DNA from: Flavobacteriaceae bacterium GF1
Lineage (GTDB): Bacteria > Bacteroidota > Bacteroidia > Flavobacteriales > Flavobacteriaceae
Direction of reading: 5' to 3'
Length of the DNA stretch: 64,000 bases
Assembly: GCA_009797885.1 (NCBI GenBank)
Contig: WNKP01000006.1
Location: forward strand, 266,507 to 330,506
A model generated the notes under the pieces. That model did no database searches and had not been told where the DNA came from. It worked only from the letters and a program-made list of their open reading frames with translations. A program made the translations under genes and the position numbers. Positions 61,719 to 64,000 of the stretch are shown here, one piece after another. How positions within the stretch are numbered: the stretch's first letter is position 1; each line of letters starts with the position of its first letter.

Positions 61719-62835
61719 GATTATTGGTTATGAGTTGTTTTAGGTTTTTGAATTCTTCTTTCAATTCTTGGTATGCTAATTTTTGAGCTTCCAATTCTTC
61801 TTGTTGTTGTAGGGTATAGAGGGTCAACTCCTCAATCTTTTCCAACAACAGTTTGTTCATTTCGCCCAATTGGAGGCCATTTTCTTCCACCTCGGTTGCT
61901 GAGGGAATGTTGATCAAATGGCCCTTTTCTCGAATATGTTGTTCCACTTCCGCTAAACTGGGCAGATCATACCCTTTTTTAAAGACATAGTCCGGCCATC
62001 CCACCAAGTCTACCTTGACTTCCTTGGCATGGATGTTTCCGTTTACGGCCAGTTTTGAATCTGGGTCGGTGGTGCCAATGCCTAGATTGCCGTTCGTGGT
62101 CAATCGCATTTTCTCACTTGTACCGGTACCGAAAACAATTTTTCCTTGGGGATTGCCGGCTATAATATTCAACCCATTGACATCACTTGCGGACAACCAA
62201 GTGGAATTTGCATAGGTATAGTCTCCCCAATTCCCCACATAATCTGAATTATGATGTGCCAAATACCCATAATTGCCCCCAAAGGGCTGCTCCCCTACAA
62301 GAAGTATGGCCCTTGAATTGGGCGAAGCATTTTGATTCAGAATATAAGCAGATGTAGAGCCGTCAAAATTCTTGCTGATTTCCAGGGTGGCGTTTGGGTT
62401 ATTGCTGCCAATCCCAACATTGCCATTTTCTGAAAAAACAATCTTATCTTCAATTCCATTGGGTTGAAAACGAATCTTGCCCGAGGCCGTTCTTAGTACC
62501 AAACCGTTCAATAACTGGCTGTCCGTATTTAAAACCCCAGAACTGGCCCATGTGGAAACGGCATCGAAATTTGCGGAGGTCGAAAAGAAATGGGCAGTAT
62601 GACCTAATGTTCCATTACCAGTAGCGATACCCCTTCTTGCCAAGTTTCCGGTGTTGGTGTTGGTAATCTCGACAAAGGTTGAACTATTATGGTTCTGTTC
62701 GATATCCAGTTTGGAACTGGGAGCGGTAGTGCCAATACCAACGCTACCAGTAGAGGGGAATGGAAAAGTATTGGTCTGCGCCAATGCAAACAGGGGTATT
62801 AATAGTGATACAACAGATAGTTTAATGGCTCTCAT
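61708..62835 (-). CDS. Tail-fibre-like secreted protein, copy 1
   Basis: A 375-residue exported protein (SVVSLLIPLFALAQ signal). It is built from VGIGTT-type repeats (SVGIGTTAPSSKLDIEQ, NVGIGSNNPNATLEI, NLGIGTTDPDSKLAV), then a conserved DYVFKKGYDLPSLAEVEQHI module and the IEELTLYTLQQQEELEAQKL coiled coil. The layout is like phage tail-fibre or peptidase S74-associated heads, without a visible S74 catalytic site. ATG at 62835 used. It overlaps the upstream copy by 14 bases. Confidence 0.78.
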   Translation of the reverse strand: MRAIKLSVVSLLIPLFALAQTNTFPFPSTGSVGIGTTAPSSKLDIEQNHNSSTFVEITNTNTGNLARRGIATGNGTLGHTAHFFSTSANFDAVSTWASSGVLNTDSQLLNGLVLRTASGKIRFQPNGIEDKIVFSENGNVGIGSNNPNATLEISKNFDGSTSAYILNQNASPNSRAILLVGEQPFGGNYGYLAHHNSDYVGNWGDYTYANSTWLSASDVNGLNIIAGNPQGKIVFGTGTSEKMRLTTNGNLGIGTTDPDSKLAVNGNIHAKEVKVDLVGWPDYVFKKGYDLPSLAEVEQHIREKGHLINIPSATEVEENGLQLGEMNKLLLEKIEELTLYTLQQQEELEAQKLAYQELKEEFKNLKQLITNNHEK

Positions 62836-63814
62836 GGGGAACAAGTTTTTTGATTATGTTTTTTAACTTCTTTACGTCTTCTTTAAGCGTCTTAAGTTCA
62901 TTTTCCTGGTCCAGGGTATAGAGGGTCAGTTCCTCAATCTTTTCCAACAGTTTCATGTTCATCCCTCCAAGTTCAATTCCGTCTTCCTCCATCTCCTGGG
63001 CAGAAGGGACATTGGGTAAATGCCCGTGTTCTTTTATGTAGTCCTGGATTTCTTGCAGGGATTTGAGGTCATAGCCATCCTTAAAGACATAGTCGGGAGC
63101 TGGTACATTGAGATCTACTTTGACCTCTTCGGCATGGATACTGCCCTTAACGGCAAGTTTGGCATCTGGTGTAGTAGTGCCAATGCCCATCTCGCCCGTA
63201 TTTTTAATGGTCAATAGTTTTACTTGAGCTACACTGGCCCCTTGGGAAATTGTAAGTCTGTTGTCCAGGGTATGTGAAATATGGAATTGGGAATCTCCAT
63301 CATTTGGTAAAAAGCTAATGGATGAGGTATTCCCATAGTTGAACCGTATTCCATTATTGTTGCCACTTCTAACTTCCAAAAGACCTGTCGGATTTGTGGT
63401 GCCAATACCTACATTTCCATTGGATTTAATTGCCATTACACTGGGATTGTTATGTATATTGGCAGTGCCGAAGTTTATTCTAAGACTGGAATCCCCGGCA
63501 CCCCCTGTGGTCATTCTGGCCAGGGACCAAACATCGGTATTGGAACTTCCGTTCCCTTCAATAAGGTTAATGGTTGAACCCCAAGACCCATCTGAACTGG
63601 AAGTTAAATCCAGTTGTGCATCAATGGCTTCCATTACAAACGCTGCATGTACGGAGTTTATGCCTGAATTTTCCTTGACTACATGGAGTTTGGCTGTTGG
63701 ACTAAGGGTTCCTATTCCCACATCTCCAGATGGAGGAAATGTATTGGTCTGGCCATAAAGAATTGCCGGGAAAACCAAGAGTATCTGCAGTAATAGGTGC
63801 TTAAATGGTTTCAT
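62822..63814 (-). CDS. Tail-fibre-like secreted protein, copy 2
   Basis: A 330-residue exported protein (LLLQILLVFPAILYGQ signal). The same VGIGTLSPTAKLHVV and MGIGTTTPDAKLAVKGS repeats and the DYVFKDGYDLKSLQEIQDYI module precede the coiled coil IEELTLYTLDQENELKTLKED. It is shorter than copy 1 and its middle part differs. It lies between copy 1 and copy 3. Confidence 0.78.
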   Translation of the reverse strand: MKPFKHLLLQILLVFPAILYGQTNTFPPSGDVGIGTLSPTAKLHVVKENSGINSVHAAFVMEAIDAQLDLTSSSDGSWGSTINLIEGNGSSNTDVWSLARMTTGGAGDSSLRINFGTANIHNNPSVMAIKSNGNVGIGTTNPTGLLEVRSGNNNGIRFNYGNTSSISFLPNDGDSQFHISHTLDNRLTISQGASVAQVKLLTIKNTGEMGIGTTTPDAKLAVKGSIHAEEVKVDLNVPAPDYVFKDGYDLKSLQEIQDYIKEHGHLPNVPSAQEMEEDGIELGGMNMKLLEKIEELTLYTLDQENELKTLKEDVKKLKNIIKKLVPHESH

Positions 63815-63820
63815 ATGCTT

Positions 63821-64000
63821 TTATTGATTGGGCCGTTTTTCCAAGATTTCAAGTCGTTTTAAAATCTGGTCAATTGTTTTGTCTTTTTCCTTAAGTTTCT
63901 TTTCCTGTTCCAGAGTGTAAAGCGTCAACTCCTCAATCTTTTCCAACAACAGTTTGTTCATTTCGCCCAATTGGAGGCCATTTTCTTCCACCTCGGTTGC
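63821..64000 (-). CDS. Tail-fibre-like secreted protein, copy 3 (C-terminal part)
   Basis: The last 59 codons of a further copy, cut by the right edge. It reads ATEVEENGLQLGEMNKLLLE (first 20 residues), then the IEELTLYTL coiled coil and the end RPNQ. The DNA is identical to copy 1 over 77 bases (63924-64000 with 61823-61899). It follows by six bases the start of copy 2. Confidence 0.8.
   Translation of the reverse strand, partial: ATEVEENGLQLGEMNKLLLEKIEELTLYTLEQEKKLKEKDKTIDQILKRLEILEKRPNQ

Overview
The window comes from a member of the Bacteroidota, almost certainly the family Flavobacteriaceae (inference). The evidence is type IX secretion (T9SS) type A and type B C-terminal sorting domains, an Oar-like TonB-dependent receptor, DUF4199, DUF4286 and DUF6428 proteins, flavobacterial YD/RHS proteins, few Shine-Dalgarno sequences, and promoter -7 boxes of the TAnnTTTG type. 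Apart from the first gene, the metalloprotease pair at 16.3-20.7 kb, the tRNA and Crp/Fnr gene at 23.2-24.1 kb, and the redox two-component pair at 29.2-32.3 kb, everything is transcribed leftward.

Region by region. (1) 0-0.5 kb: tail of a hemolysin-like N-acyltransferase. (2) 0.5-2.3 kb: an arsenic operon arsR-DUF6428-arsN-arsC with a palindromic operator and no efflux pump in view. (3) 2.3-16.2 kb: core metabolism and housekeeping genes (TM2 protein, U32 'peptidase' with ferredoxin, VOC, DUF1801, DUF4199, membrane LuxR-type HTH, hydroxyacid dehydrogenase, cupin, mgtE, rsmA, gamma-glutamylcyclotransferase-like, DUF4286, TPR lipid/envelope protein, serS, HTTM protein, ribF). (4) 16.3-20.7 kb: a secreted T9SS metalloprotease translationally coupled to a lipoprotein. 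(5) 20.7-23.3 kb: pth, rplY, prs and a tRNA-Leu(CAA). (6) 23.4-29.0 kb: Crp/Fnr regulator, large TonB-dependent receptor, glutaredoxin-like protein and CPA2 antiporter. (7) 29.2-32.3 kb: a histidine kinase followed by a response regulator fused to a glutaredoxin-like domain and a thioredoxin-reductase-like flavoprotein, both lacking the usual redox cysteines. (8) 32.7-35.0 kb: a 3-keto-glycoside type hydrolase and a Gfo/Idh/MocA oxidoreductase.

The two most unusual regions are on the right. At 35.4-47.9 kb one operon joins a 2457-residue T9SS type B protein built of 22 repeats of about 97 residues to two lipoproteins, a PilP/GspC-like protein, a PilX-like/beta-helix protein, two pseudopilins and a GspF/PilC platform protein. 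At 50.5-64.0 kb a tightly packed operon carries three tail-fibre-like secreted proteins, an OmpH/Skp-type chaperone, a lipoprotein, a 1765-residue SpvB-like YD protein, a 1253-residue RHS protein with a variable tip, and a lipoprotein that may be its immunity partner.

Two copies of a short inverted-repeat element (211 and 156 bp) lie at 2.9-3.1 and 32.3-32.4 kb. Each sits in the stop codon of the adjacent gene with duplicated flanks. Hairpin repeats typical of Bacteroidota intergenic DNA lie at 48.2 and 50.0-50.3 kb.
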